From positions 6,462,501 through 6,526,500 of the forward strand of contig NZ_VCBX02000001.1 in assembly GCF_005938745.2 (NCBI RefSeq): a DNA stretch of 64,000 bases. The letters run 5' to 3'. Each line of letters starts with the position of its first letter. The first letter of the stretch is position 1. Origin of the DNA: Rhodococcus sp. KBS0724. Its GTDB lineage: Bacteria; Actinomycetota; Actinomycetes; Mycobacteriales; Mycobacteriaceae. A model generated the notes under the pieces. The model saw only the letters and a program-made list of their open reading frames with translations, was not told the DNA's origin and searched no databases. Below are positions 44,706-53,682 of the stretch, piece after piece. A program made the position numbers and the translations under genes.

Positions 44706-45989
44706 ATGCGTAAGGCTCCGCTCGTTCTTGTTGCGGCCGTTGCACTTTTGGCGGGCTGCTCATCGTCGGTCGAATCCACCGAATCAAACGCATCCCCGGC
44801 ATCGACAGTCGATCCCCGCGGTGGAGTTCCGCCGGGTTACCCCCTCGACAAAGATGTGGCGACGCCGTTGGTGATCACCGCCCTCGGACCGGATCCGATT
44901 CCGGTGACCGGCACCGACGGAAAGATCCACGTGGCCTACGAGATCCAGCTGTTCAACGTCACACCTCGTCCGGTGACGATCACAGAGGTCGAGACTCTGG
45001 CCGACGGACCTGACGGCGTGGTGGTCACCACGGTGGGAGAAGCGGAGGTGGCAGCACGAACTCTCCAGTTCCCGGCGGCACCCGTTCCCGTCACCGATAT
45101 CGCCCCGGGGCGCACAGTGGTGCTACTGCTCGATGACGTCTACGACAGTCGCGATGACGTTCCCGCTGAAGTGACGCACCGCATCACGGCCACGCTGGGC
45201 ACAGCGTCGCCGGGATCGGAAGCATTCGGCGCGTTGTACCCGGATGCCACTACCCAGATCGGTGGGGCGGTCCGGACGAGTACGGCGTCGCCGGTTGTGA
45301 TCGGGCCGCCGGTCGCCGGCGACGGTTGGATTGCCGACAACAGTTGTTGCGTGATGAATGCGCACCGCGGAGTGGTGCTGGCATTGGGTGGCAGGATGAA
45401 CGGCGCCGAGCGCTTCGGCATCGATTGGATGCAAACCGGCCAGGACAATGCAGTCGCTGTGGGTGACGGAACACGTAACGAGGACTACTACGGATACGGC
45501 GCCGAACTCTTGGCGGTTGCCGACGGCACGATCGTGACTGTGGTGTCGGACAGGCCGGATGTGCCACCCAAGATTCTGCCCGAGGGCGTCGCCTTCGAAC
45601 AGTTGGCCGGAAACTACGTGATTATCGACATCGGTGACGGCAACTTCGCCTTCTATGCGCACATGATCCCAGGCAGCGTGTCGGTGGAGGTCGGCGACAA
45701 GGTCACTCGCGGGCAGGCTATCGGCAGACTCGGTAATTCGGGAAACACGACTGCGCCGCACCTGCACTTTCACCTGTCCCGAGCGCCGCTGCCGCTGTCG
45801 GGTGACAACGTCGCGTACGAGATCGACCGGTTCACATTCATCGGGGCCGTCGACGTGGAGGCTGCGCCGACCGACGAGGGCATTTTTGTCACTGTCTCAG
45901 AGGGACCGAACGCCGGAGAGCGCACGAACCAACTCCCGCTCTATTCCACCCTGGTCAACTTTCGGGCATTCCCTGATGTTCCGGCCTGA
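44706..45989 (+). CDS. M23-like (LytM fold) lipoprotein, copy 2
   Basis: A 427-residue tandem paralogue of the preceding protein, with the same signal peptide pattern (lipobox LAGC, C18) and the same order of blocks: 'IPVTGTDGKIHVAYEIQLFN', 'LLAVADGTIVTVVSDRPDVP', 'GGNYVIIDIGDGNFAFYAHM' and 'HLHFHLSRAPLPLSGDN'. The first His of the metal site is again replaced ('RFGIDWM'). An inserted 'VEAAPTDEGIFVTV' is absent from copy 1. AAGGAG precedes the ATG. The pair arose by duplication and has diverged clearly. Confidence 0.88.
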   Translation: MRKAPLVLVAAVALLAGCSSSVESTESNASPASTVDPRGGVPPGYPLDKDVATPLVITALGPDPIPVTGTDGKIHVAYEIQLFNVTPRPVTITEVETLADGPDGVVVTTVGEAEVAARTLQFPAAPVPVTDIAPGRTVVLLLDDVYDSRDDVPAEVTHRITATLGTASPGSEAFGALYPDATTQIGGAVRTSTASPVVIGPPVAGDGWIADNSCCVMNAHRGVVLALGGRMNGAERFGIDWMQTGQDNAVAVGDGTRNEDYYGYGAELLAVADGTIVTVVSDRPDVPPKILPEGVAFEQLAGNYVIIDIGDGNFAFYAHMIPGSVSVEVGDKVTRGQAIGRLGNSGNTTAPHLHFHLSRAPLPLSGDNVAYEIDRFTFIGAVDVEAAPTDEGIFVTVSEGPNAGERTNQLPLYSTLVNFRAFPDVPA

Positions 45990-45998
45990 TCGCCGATC

Positions 45999-46166
45999 AT
46001 GCGTACTGCTCCGCTCGTTCATGTTGCGGCCGTTGCGCTTCTGTCCGGATGCTCGTCATCTCCCGAACCGGTTTTGGATCAACTTGGAGGAAATTACATG
46101 ATCATCGACATCGGCGGCGGAAACTTCGCTTTCTACGCTCACACGATTCCGGGGAGCACGTCATGA
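45999..46166 (+). pseudogene. Shrunken third copy of the M23-like lipoprotein
   Basis: A 55-codon frame joins a complete lipoprotein signal ('RTAPLVHVAAVALLSGCSS') directly to a piece of the M23 domain ('LDQLGGNYMIIDIGGGNF', 'AFYAHTIPGSTS'). Compared with copies 1 and 2, about 270 internal residues and the whole end after 'IPGS' are missing, yet the frame is kept. Its TGA overlaps the start of the next lipoprotein gene (ATGA). It may be only a remnant or a translated leader. Confidence 0.75.
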
Positions 46167-47323
46167 GGACGCTCGCAGCCACAACACTCGCGATTGCGGT
46201 GGTAACTTTGACAGCCTGCGCGAGCGGGGAAGCCGGCCAGACCAACTCGGCGTCAACCGAAGTCGCTGCGACACAGGGCTCGTTAGAGTCCGCCATCCTC
46301 CCCATCGTCAACGAGCAGATGGAGGAAATGGGGATACCTGGAGTGGTTGCCGTTGTCGTCAGCCCCGATCGAGGCACCTATGAGGTTGCGGCAGGTGTTG
46401 CGAATATCGACACAAACGAACCCATGAAGGTGGAGAACCACTTTCGGATCGGGAGTATCAGTAAGACTCTGACCGCGACGGTGGTTCTACAACTGGCACA
46501 AGAGGGCAAGTTCGGGCTCGATGATCCACTGGCACCGTACTTTCCAGCGCTTGACACCAACGGGGCGACGATCAGGCAGGCGCTCAACATGACGTCGGGC
46601 ATCCCCACCTATACGCCAGATCAATTCCTGAATGATCTTGCGAACAATCCTGCGCGCGTGTGGACTCCGGAAGAACTCCTCGCAACAACGGTCGGTCAGC
46701 CGGCCGAATTTGCGGCAGGAGATGGCTGGGACTACTCGAACACCAACTACGTGATGCTCGGCCTCATCGCCGAGCAGCACGGCGGTGCCTCACTCGGCAA
46801 ACTCGTCGCGGATCGCATCTTCACCCCTTTGCAGATGACCGGCTGTTCGATGCCCGCACAGGCGGATTCGACGATCCCCGCTCCGTACAGCCACGGTTAT
46901 CAGTACGGCCCTACGTGGGACAACCCGAGCCCGCCGGCTCCGAAACCGGATTTGATCGACGTGACGAACTTCAATCCTTCCTGGGGATTCGGCGCGGGAG
47001 AAGCCATATGCACTGCTGCTGACATGGCGATCTGGGCCCGCGCCCTTGTTGCCGGGGATCTCTTGGACCCCGAAATGCAAGGAGAACGACTCGACTTCGT
47101 TACCGAAGGAGCGATGCCCTACGGACTTGGCATCGCAAAGCTCAACGGACTCACCGGGCACCAGGGACATATCACCGGCTACCAAACCCAAACGTCGAGT
47201 CGCGCGTCCGACGGTACCGTCATCGTTGTTCTGACAAACGTCACGCAGGCACCTGACGGGGAGCTGCCGGCGACCAAGATATCGGAGCTGATCTCGCGGG
47301 CGATTCCGGCGCAGGATAAGTAG
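46163..47323 (+). CDS. Serine hydrolase, beta-lactamase/D-Ala-D-Ala carboxypeptidase fold, lipoprotein
   Basis: A 386-residue lipoprotein (lipobox LTAC, C19) with the class C beta-lactamase/esterase fold: SxxK in 'FRIGSISKTLTATVV', YxN in 'WDYSNTNYVMLGL', and 'GHQGHITGYQTQ' in place of KTG. It probably acts on peptidoglycan peptides or esters at the outer face of the membrane. The ATG overlaps the stop of the shrunken M23 copy, so it may have joined the operon through that deletion. Confidence 0.9.
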   Translation: MRTLAATTLAIAVVTLTACASGEAGQTNSASTEVAATQGSLESAILPIVNEQMEEMGIPGVVAVVVSPDRGTYEVAAGVANIDTNEPMKVENHFRIGSISKTLTATVVLQLAQEGKFGLDDPLAPYFPALDTNGATIRQALNMTSGIPTYTPDQFLNDLANNPARVWTPEELLATTVGQPAEFAAGDGWDYSNTNYVMLGLIAEQHGGASLGKLVADRIFTPLQMTGCSMPAQADSTIPAPYSHGYQYGPTWDNPSPPAPKPDLIDVTNFNPSWGFGAGEAICTAADMAIWARALVAGDLLDPEMQGERLDFVTEGAMPYGLGIAKLNGLTGHQGHITGYQTQTSSRASDGTVIVVLTNVTQAPDGELPATKISELISRAIPAQDK

Positions 47324-47451
47324 TTTCCACAACTGACACATCGCGCCAGGATGGCGACACTGCGTCGCGAGGATCGCCGTCAACCTCGATTGACATTCCT
47401 GACGAGGGATACCGTGGAGGGGAGTTCGACAAACACACACAAGGAGATTCC

Positions 47452-47751
47452 ATGGCACTGTCCAAGACCGCCGTTTCCGCCCTCGCCGCAGGTGGCCTCG
47501 TCGGCGGCTATGCCGTCGCCAGGCAGAGCGGCAACCGTCAACTCGGAGGCGCCGTGCTCGGCGTCGTCGGAGCCGTGTGCGTGACGCACTGGGCACGCAC
47601 CAGTGGGCCGGCCCGCACCGCAGTACTCGTCGCCACGTACGTGGGCGCGTTCGGCGCCTCGCACCCACTGGCGAAGAAGATCGGCCCCTGGCCATCGGTC
47701 GGCGCCGTCGCCGCGGGCACCGCAGTGGCGTCCCAGCTGATCAGCAGGTGA
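47452..47751 (+). CDS. Small membrane protein
   Basis: A 99-residue Gly/Ala-rich hydrophobic protein with about three short membrane segments ('AVSALAAGGLVGGYAVARQS', 'GAVLGVVGAVCVTHWARTSG', 'AVLVATYVGAFGASHPLAKK'). AAGGAG before the ATG is well placed. It resembles in style the DUF4126-like protein at 9369 but is shorter. Function unknown. Confidence 0.75.
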   Translation: MALSKTAVSALAAGGLVGGYAVARQSGNRQLGGAVLGVVGAVCVTHWARTSGPARTAVLVATYVGAFGASHPLAKKIGPWPSVGAVAAGTAVASQLISR

Positions 47752-47781
47752 TGCCGTCGTGTACCTCGGACATCTAGCCGT

Positions 47782-49131
47782 TCAGCTAGTCAGACGCTCC
47801 ACATCACTCAGTGACCATTGCTTCTTCATAACCTCGGGTCCGACGCCGTAGAAGCGGAACATGAGCTCGAAGCGTGTGGATGCACCGGTGTCAATGGAGT
47901 TCGCTGCACGTTCGGATGGCGGGTTCGGCCCGAAGTAGACATCGACGGAACCGTCGTCGTTGATGACCAGGCCAGAGGTCTGCGAGGAGACCGAGTATTT
48001 GGTGTTGCCCTGAATGAAACCGTGTGTGCCGGCGTCGTACATGGTCACCGACCAGTACTGTGACACCGGCACACCGGCGGGCACCCGCATCCGGTATGTC
48101 GCGGCAGAGTCGAAGAGCACACCATCACTGTCACGAAGGTCCACGAGGTAGAACTGGCCCACACCAAGGTGTTTGATGCCGATGAAGGCCATGTGATAGA
48201 TCACGGCGCGATCGGTGTACGGGTACACCTGGTTGTGGACGTCATACCCGTCCCGCTGTGCCTCGGCAAAATTTTGGGTGGCCGGGAAGAACCACTGAGA
48301 GTCTGCGAAGAACGGTTCGAATCCATTCTCGTAGATGTTGCGGACCCACTCGTGCGCTTCGACAACGGCCCGTTCCAGCGTCGCTGCACGTTCGGGGGAC
48401 GGGGCGAAGGGAGTTCCCCGAGAAATTCCGATGCCGGAAAGTATTTCGGCGAAGGCACGGTCGCGGGCGAGCCACGGCTCATCCTGAATGACTCGGTGCA
48501 GCAGTTCGTAAAACCGGAGGTCATACGGAATAGTTGTATCGACTATGTCGCCAAAGAGGTCCCGCGAACGCGTGGGGGGTGGATTGTCGGCCTGCGCCAG
48601 CGGGTACACCCGGATACGTTGGCACAGTTCAAGTCCGCGGTCGAGAGCCTGCTGAGTTCTTTCGCTGAGCACCGAGCGAATCAAGGCATAGGTACTGAAC
48701 GTTTCCGTAACCAGCGGGATGTAGCCCTCGGGGATCGAACCGTCGTAGCCAGGAGGCAGGATCACGTACTTGCCGCCGCGGCCTTGGTCGAGTCCGAAGT
48801 GACCGACGTCCTCGAGGGGGACTTGCCACAAGCTGCAGATCGACCCGTTGAGCGCCTGCCCTTCGCTTTCTGCAGGGATTTCCACCACTACGGGGCCGTC
48901 ATGGGTGTCGAAGAACGCCATGTAGTAGATCAGGTCCGGGTTGGGAGTCAGTGTCTGGTTACGCCAGTCGAGCAGTTGGGACCAGTACACGAACTCATTT
49001 GATTTGCCCGACGCCAACACTTCTCGCATCAGTTCGAAGTTGACCGCCGGCATAGCCCAGACCGCTGCCTCCACTGCGCGCCTGAAAATGCCGCGCTCGA
49101 CAATGTCGCGACGAGAATCATCAGTGGTCAT
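47782..49131 (-). CDS. DUF1254/DUF1214 domain protein
   Basis: A 449-residue protein with the DUF1254 domain in the N-terminal half ('AVWAMPAVNFELMREVL', 'NPDLIYYMAFFDTHDGPVVV') and DUF1214 in the C-terminal half ('YWSVTMYDAGTHGFIQGNTK', 'VDVYFGPNPP'). There is no signal peptide, though many relatives are secreted. GGGAGA precedes the ATG. It follows the HAD gene by nine bases on the same strand and is probably co-transcribed with it. The biochemical role is not established. Confidence 0.9.
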   Translation of the reverse strand: MTTDDSRRDIVERGIFRRAVEAAVWAMPAVNFELMREVLASGKSNEFVYWSQLLDWRNQTLTPNPDLIYYMAFFDTHDGPVVVEIPAESEGQALNGSICSLWQVPLEDVGHFGLDQGRGGKYVILPPGYDGSIPEGYIPLVTETFSTYALIRSVLSERTQQALDRGLELCQRIRVYPLAQADNPPPTRSRDLFGDIVDTTIPYDLRFYELLHRVIQDEPWLARDRAFAEILSGIGISRGTPFAPSPERAATLERAVVEAHEWVRNIYENGFEPFFADSQWFFPATQNFAEAQRDGYDVHNQVYPYTDRAVIYHMAFIGIKHLGVGQFYLVDLRDSDGVLFDSAATYRMRVPAGVPVSQYWSVTMYDAGTHGFIQGNTKYSVSSQTSGLVINDDGSVDVYFGPNPPSERAANSIDTGASTRFELMFRFYGVGPEVMKKQWSLSDVERLTS

Positions 49132-49140
49132 CGTGTCTCC

Positions 49141-49794
49141 CTACGGTTTACGTTCGAAAAGCCCCTGAGTGTTCGGACCATTGACGAAGGCGCCCTGGGC
49201 TGGCTGATCAAGAGGAGCGAAGATCGTCGCCCAGTCACGTTGGACGCTCGCCACGGTGTAACCGCGGCCGACTGCCTCGCCGAGGATGCGCACTGGCTTT
49301 TCAGGGCCATCGTCCATGAACTCGAAAGTTGATTCATACCGCACATCATCGATGGCGTTGTCGTATCTCAATCCGAGCGCTGAACCGATGACTCGTTCAG
49401 GTGGAATCCCATAGCACTGTTCGACTATGGGTCGCATGAAGTCCCGGTCGCCGACCGAGACGATATAGCAGGTGAAACTGTTGTCCGCCAGAAACCGGAG
49501 CAACTCGACCATCGGTTGATACGCCGTCTGAGCGTATGACCGATGCAAGGTCGGATGATGTGCGGCGCTCATGAATTCGGCCACGGATGCGGACTGCCCG
49601 CGCCACTTCTCAACGATGAAATGCACCTGAACGGGCATCGGTTTTTCCGGCCACAACGTCCCGTCGTTGTCGAATACAGCTACCCGATCTTCAAGCCGCA
49701 CAGCGTTCGTCCCGCAAGTTACCGTATCGACGAAGCGCACAATCGCCTCACGGGTGGGCGAACTGCTCCACGATGGCAGCGCCGGTGAGGCCAT
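49141..49794 (-). CDS. HAD-family phosphatase-like protein lacking motif IV
   Basis: A 217-residue haloacid-dehalogenase-fold protein. Motif I is 'RVAVFDNDGTLWPEKPMP' with both catalytic Asp, and motif II is 'FTCYIVSVGDRDFMRPI'. After 'MDDGPEKPVRI' the sequence jumps straight to 'LGEAVGRGYTVASVQRDW', the normal C-terminal tail of this family. The GNSxGD motif IV and roughly 50 surrounding residues are missing without frame loss, so metal binding should be impaired and the protein may be inactive. Confidence 0.8.
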   Translation of the reverse strand: MASPALPSWSSSPTREAIVRFVDTVTCGTNAVRLEDRVAVFDNDGTLWPEKPMPVQVHFIVEKWRGQSASVAEFMSAAHHPTLHRSYAQTAYQPMVELLRFLADNSFTCYIVSVGDRDFMRPIVEQCYGIPPERVIGSALGLRYDNAIDDVRYESTFEFMDDGPEKPVRILGEAVGRGYTVASVQRDWATIFAPLDQPAQGAFVNGPNTQGLFERKP

Positions 49795-50051
49795 CGCTCA
49801 CACCTCTGTCACGTCAAACGACAGTGCGGTTGCGTGCGATTGCCGAAGCATCTGAGCTTCATTCGTCGCCGATCCCCAAAGCGCCATGATCAGAGAGTAT
49901 TAGAACTCGGGCGCCATTTTTGCTTTTTGCCGGAATTCTCGGTCATGAGAAATACTCCGCAGTGGCACGGGCGACAACGCGCAGGACGACATCACATCAA
50001 CCTACGCGGCGCCGCCGACAGTTGGTCCGGCCGACTATGTCTTGTTCCAAA

Positions 50052-50650
50052 CTAGTTGTTCGCGATGAAATCGATTACCAGACGATTGAATTCGTCTGGA
50101 TGCTCGATCATTGCCCAATGCCAGCAGTGATTGAATATTACGAGGCGCAAGTTGGGGATCAGCGCGAGCAACATCAATGAATGTTCGAAGGGGACAACGC
50201 GGTCGTCACGTCCGTGGATCAGCAACGTAGGAATGTCGACACCCGGCAGGTTCTCGAGTCTCACCCAGTTCGGGATCGGCGCCCCTTTTGGAAGCCCCGC
50301 CAGGTAGTTCTCGAGATGGTCGGGACGTGCCAGCGCTGCGCCAGAGCGTGTCGCGAGCAGTTCCGGCGTCGCGAATTGCTTGTTGTGGACCATGATCTCG
50401 ATCAGCTTGCCCATGGTCCCGGGGCTTGGGTTCTTGTACACCTCAATGCCCAGCCGAGAACAATTTCGGACCGGGTGTGGGTGACCCCACCGTGATGAGG
50501 CGCGAGACTCGGCCAGGACGCACGGTGGCGAATCGCATCGAGGTCGCGCCCATCGAGTTACCGACAAAGGCCGCCTTGTCGATTCCGGAAGTGTCCATGA
50601 ACTGGAGGGCCGCGTCGACATGATCGAGTTGATCGACGGTTGCGCTGTCG
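50052..50650 (-). pseudogene. Broken alpha/beta hydrolase (meta-cleavage-hydrolase-like)
   Basis: The 5' frame encodes 'LDHVDAALQFMDTSGIDKAA' and the nucleophile elbow 'FVGNSMGATSMRFA', then runs out at about 50443. A neighbouring frame continues from 'GIEVYKNPSPGTMGKLIEIM' to 'IPTLLIHGRDDRVVPFEHS' (Asp) and 'WHWAMIEHPDEFNRLV' (His) with a normal end at 50052. The N-terminal oxyanion-hole region (HGxG) is absent and replaced by unrelated sequence. This is a hydrolase with at least one frameshift and a lost 5' end. Confidence 0.8.
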
Positions 50651-50886
50651 GAGGTTCCCCCATCCGGGCATGTTGTCTCGGTGTCAGAATTCCGCCGGGC
50701 CTTCGGTGTTTGCTTTGGGACAAGCGCAGCCGGCAGCATGGGGCAATCTCCAGTCTCGACTGGGATCGATTCGAATCCCTGTGCCCAAGAAGGGTTGTCG
50801 CATGTTCGGCACGGATGACATCGTGACAGTGCCCGGCGGAGCGCGGGAGCCGAGGCGAGCACGACCGGCATTCCGCTAAGGACGGT

Positions 50887-51522
50887 CTATCGGACGGTCC
50901 GCGCCTTTTCGAAAACGAGTCGCGGGGCGCGTGTCAGATCTCCGTTCGTAGGGGATTCCCGAAACCCGTCGATGGCGAGGACGGCGAAGCGCCGCGCTGC
51001 CGCCTCTCGGCTGGAGGGTGGCGTCGATGACAATCCTCGCCCCGCGAGCAGGACGATCACAAGGTCGTCGATAACGAAGTCGCGGCGCAGCTGACCGGCC
51101 GCTCGAGCCCGTCCCGCCAGTTCCGCGAGCATCCGCAGCAGCGAAGCGCGATGAGCGGAGAAGGTGTCGATCCCGGGGTTCGCGGACATGAACGCGTCCA
51201 CGAACCCCTGGTTCCGGACGTTGAGCAGGCTGATCCGCTCGATAACCGAACAGAACCCTCGCCACGGATCGGGATCGGCGCAGCCGTCGTCCACTATCCC
51301 TCGGCACGACCGCAGTTCGTACTCGAAGGCCTCGTCGACGAGTATCTGCTTCGTCGGGAACCGTCGGTACAGGGTCGCGGGCCCCACGTCAGCGCGGCGA
51401 GCGATCTGGCGCATCGTTACGTCGATCCCGCGTTCCGCGAACAGAGCTCGAGCGGCTTCGAGGACTCGGTCGCGGTTGTCTTGCGCGTCGGCGCGGAGCA
51501 TGTGAGGCAATCGATCGGTCAT
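50887..51522 (-). CDS. TetR family regulator
   Basis: A 211-residue TetR protein: 'GIDVTMRQIARRADVGPATL' and 'YRRFPTKQILVDEAFEYEL' form the DNA-binding domain, with a long C-terminal ligand domain. ATG 51522 was chosen because the longer frame upstream crosses the divergent oxidoreductase gene. It faces that gene at 74 bases, with short inverted repeats between, so it probably controls it. Confidence 0.9.
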   Translation of the reverse strand: MTDRLPHMLRADAQDNRDRVLEAARALFAERGIDVTMRQIARRADVGPATLYRRFPTKQILVDEAFEYELRSCRGIVDDGCADPDPWRGFCSVIERISLLNVRNQGFVDAFMSANPGIDTFSAHRASLLRMLAELAGRARAAGQLRRDFVIDDLVIVLLAGRGLSSTPPSSREAAARRFAVLAIDGFRESPTNGDLTRAPRLVFEKARTVR

Positions 51523-51541
51523 CGTTCTCACTTCCGTAAGT

Positions 51542-51572
51542 GGACGGAGGCGTCCGTTACCGTTGCGACGGT
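51542..51572. promoter_or_regulatory. Inverted repeats between tetR and the MDR gene
   Basis: GGACG-4-CGTCC (51542-51555) and ACCGT-4-ACGGT (51559-51572) lie side by side between the divergent starts. Arms of only five bases make each weak alone; together they are a candidate TetR operator. Confidence 0.4.
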
Positions 51573-51595
51573 ACCGCAGACAGCGACGAAACGAG

Positions 51596-52570
51596 ATGGA
51601 GACGATGGTGCGAGCAGTGGCGATCCAACGATTCGGCGACCCGAGCGGAATGGCGTTGATCGAGACACCGGATCCGGTTCCGGGACCCGGCCAGGTGGTC
51701 ATCGAAACAGAGGCGATCGGAGTCGGCGGCGTCGACGCGGTGATTCGCCGGGGAACCCTGGGAGGGTACGGGTTCAGCGAGGGACTGGTCCCCGGCAGCG
51801 AGGTCGCCGGCACGGTAAAAGCAGTCGGAGCGGGCGTCGACGACTTGTGGGTAGGTAAGCGCGTGTGGGCATTTACAGGCACCGGTGGCGGCTACGTCGA
51901 GCAGGCGGTTGCGCGGATCGATGACGTCGTCGGACTCCCCGCGAAGCTGTCGTCGATCGACGCGGTGACACTCGGAAGTGCCGCTCCTGTAGCGTATTTC
52001 GCGCTCGCCCACGCGCACCTCGTACCTGGTGAGTCCGTGCTCGTGCGCGGTGCGGCGGGCAGCATCGGCATCGCGACAGTGGAACTCGCGGTGCGCGGAG
52101 GGGCGAGCACGGTCGCGGTCACGACGTCATCACCGGAGCGCGGCAGCCGACTCCGAAGCCTCGGAGCGACACATGTGCTCGACCGTGCCGGAGAGGGCGA
52201 TCCGACTGCGCCCGCATCCTTCGACGTGATCATCGACATTGCCGGCGGGGCGGAGGTGCCGGCGTTCATCGACCGACTCGCCCCGAACGGGCGCATGGTC
52301 GTCGTCGGCGTAGTGGCCGGCTTGCCGCCGGCGGACTTCGGCATGCGACTCATGGACGCGTTCCAGCAGTCCCGCTCGTTCTCGACTTTCAGCCTCAACA
52401 CCGTCCCGGTTCCAGTCAGGGACGCGGTCCGGGCCGAGCAGTTTGCCGCCGCAGCACGCGGCGATCTGCACGCCGTCGTGCATGAGGTCCTGCCCCTGGA
52501 ACTGGCCGCCGAAGCGCACCGCCAGATGGACCTCGGCAAGGTTTTCGGGCGCATCGTCCTCACCCCCTGA
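51596..52570 (+). CDS. MDR family NADPH:quinone oxidoreductase
   Basis: A 324-residue zinc-free medium-chain reductase: 'IGVGGVDAVIRRGTLGGYGF', 'VPGSEVAGTVKAVGAGVDDL', the dinucleotide motif 'VLVRGAAGSIGIATVELAVR' and the closing 'LGKVFGRIVLTP'. It would reduce quinones or enones with NADPH. Start is ATG 51596 or 51605. It is divergent from a TetR gene, a common detoxification arrangement. Confidence 0.92.
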   Translation: METMVRAVAIQRFGDPSGMALIETPDPVPGPGQVVIETEAIGVGGVDAVIRRGTLGGYGFSEGLVPGSEVAGTVKAVGAGVDDLWVGKRVWAFTGTGGGYVEQAVARIDDVVGLPAKLSSIDAVTLGSAAPVAYFALAHAHLVPGESVLVRGAAGSIGIATVELAVRGGASTVAVTTSSPERGSRLRSLGATHVLDRAGEGDPTAPASFDVIIDIAGGAEVPAFIDRLAPNGRMVVVGVVAGLPPADFGMRLMDAFQQSRSFSTFSLNTVPVPVRDAVRAEQFAAAARGDLHAVVHEVLPLELAAEAHRQMDLGKVFGRIVLTP

Positions 52571-52689
52571 GCTCCGGCACATTCAAGGTGTTGACGACGG
52601 TGGATCCTCGGCCGTAAGGGCAAGGGGAATCGCGCGGCGGCACCAAGGGGTAGCGCCGCCGCGCGAAGTAACGAGGTGTCTGTCAGATG

Positions 52690-53022
52690 TCAGACCGAGT
52701 AGCGGCAGAGTGTTTCGCCGCCGCCGATCTTGACCAGATCACCGTGGATGTAGCTCGACTCGTCGGACGCGAGGAAGACCGCGAGGTTCGCGACGTCCTC
52801 GACCTCTCCCCACCGCTTAAGCGGGATCGACTCGGTAAATGAATTGTCGAAGTCCTTGTCGTCGAACAATTCCCGAGTCAGAGCCGTCTTTGCGTAGGTC
52901 GGACAGATGCCGTTCACTCGGATTTTGTCCTTGCCGTATTCGATGGCCAGGCACCGGGTGAGGTTGGCGGCTGCACCTTTGGAAGGACATCGCGCCACCG
53001 ATTTGGTGCCGCGCAAGTTCAA
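52690..53022 (-). pseudogene. Truncated SDR (C-terminal half only)
   Basis: The frame encodes the second half of a classical SDR: 'PSKGAAANLTRCLAIEYGKD', 'KIRVNGICPTYAKTALTREL', 'IPLKRWGEVEDVANLAVFLA' and 'SSYIHGDLVKIGGGETL'. The dinucleotide-binding half and catalytic Ser are absent, and the Tyr of YxxxK reads Arg ('RCPSK'). The homology ends near 53000, where unrelated repeat-bearing sequence begins, so the 5' part was lost by deletion or insertion. Confidence 0.8.
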
Positions 53023-53065
53023 TCCGGTTAGACCGAATATGTTGTGGGTAGCCGATTTTGCCTAG

Positions 53066-53097
53066 TGGGGTAGTCGCAATCGCTTGGGACTACCCCA
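53066..53097. repeat. Inverted repeat beside the truncated SDR
   Basis: TGGGGTAGTC and GACTACCCCA pair around a 12-base loop. It lies at the breakpoint where SDR homology ends. It could be a terminator, or a trace of the event that removed the SDR 5' end. A second GC-rich fold (CTCCCCC with GGGGGAG, about 53158-53188) follows. Confidence 0.5.
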
Positions 53098-53262
53098 TTA
53101 GACATCCCACGCGCCACTGAGGTGTCTACGTTTCGACGTGGCCGGGTTGGATGGGGGCACCTCCCCCACACTCAGTGCCTGGGGGAGATGTCGCGTTTGT
53201 GATCGACGCGATCGAGCACCCGATGGTGAGTCGGAGAGCAGCGGCAGCCACCGCTGCGATGG

Positions 53263-53682
53263 TCAGCGTCGACGAAGTGGATCTCGATAGAACGATTCTT
53301 CGTCGGCGATGCGCGGATTCTCTTTGGGTGCCGGAATCTCGGAATGCGATGGATCTACTCTTCGGGCGGCGTCGAGCTCGGCCATGATCTGAACTACGCG
53401 GGGATCGTTCAATAGCTTGTCGCGAATGATGCCTGCCGTTGCCCTCGCCGACCTGCATGCATCATGTTGTGCGGCAACGATTGCACTCGCGAGAGCCGAC
53501 GTGGTGAGTTGCCGCGTCGCGACCTCACTGACGCGAAGTTCGGTGATTGCCCCGAGTGCATCGACTTCGACTTCGATGTTGCCGTTGGCAGCACCGCCCC
53601 GGCCCCGCACTGTCGAGACCTCGTCTTCGACGCGCCGTGCGGTGACGGTGAGTTCTTCTGTGATCGCCTCGCGGGTTGTCAT
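53263..53682 (-). CDS. YbaB/EbfC-like protein
   Basis: A 139-residue protein with a YbaB-like alpha-beta-beta-beta-alpha pattern: 'AITEELTVTARRVEDEVSTV', 'GNIEVEVDALGAITELRVSE', then helix 'ALASAIVAAQHDACRSARAT'. In actinobacteria such proteins are common next to type VII secretion substrates, with a tail that is not part of nucleoid-associated YbaB. Its ATG overlaps the end of the lipoprotein gene (ATGA). It closes the cluster of four. Confidence 0.78.
   Translation of the reverse strand: MTTREAITEELTVTARRVEDEVSTVRGRGGAANGNIEVEVDALGAITELRVSEVATRQLTTSALASAIVAAQHDACRSARATAGIIRDKLLNDPRVVQIMAELDAARRVDPSHSEIPAPKENPRIADEESFYRDPLRRR

Noticed and set aside
46790-47695. A 301-codon open frame on the minus strand
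   Set aside because: Antisense to the beta-lactamase-fold lipoprotein and the small membrane protein, with arginine-rich low-complexity content.
53023-53262. Insertion sequence at the truncated SDR
   Set aside because: Hairpins are present, but no transposase frame, terminal repeats or target duplication could be shown.
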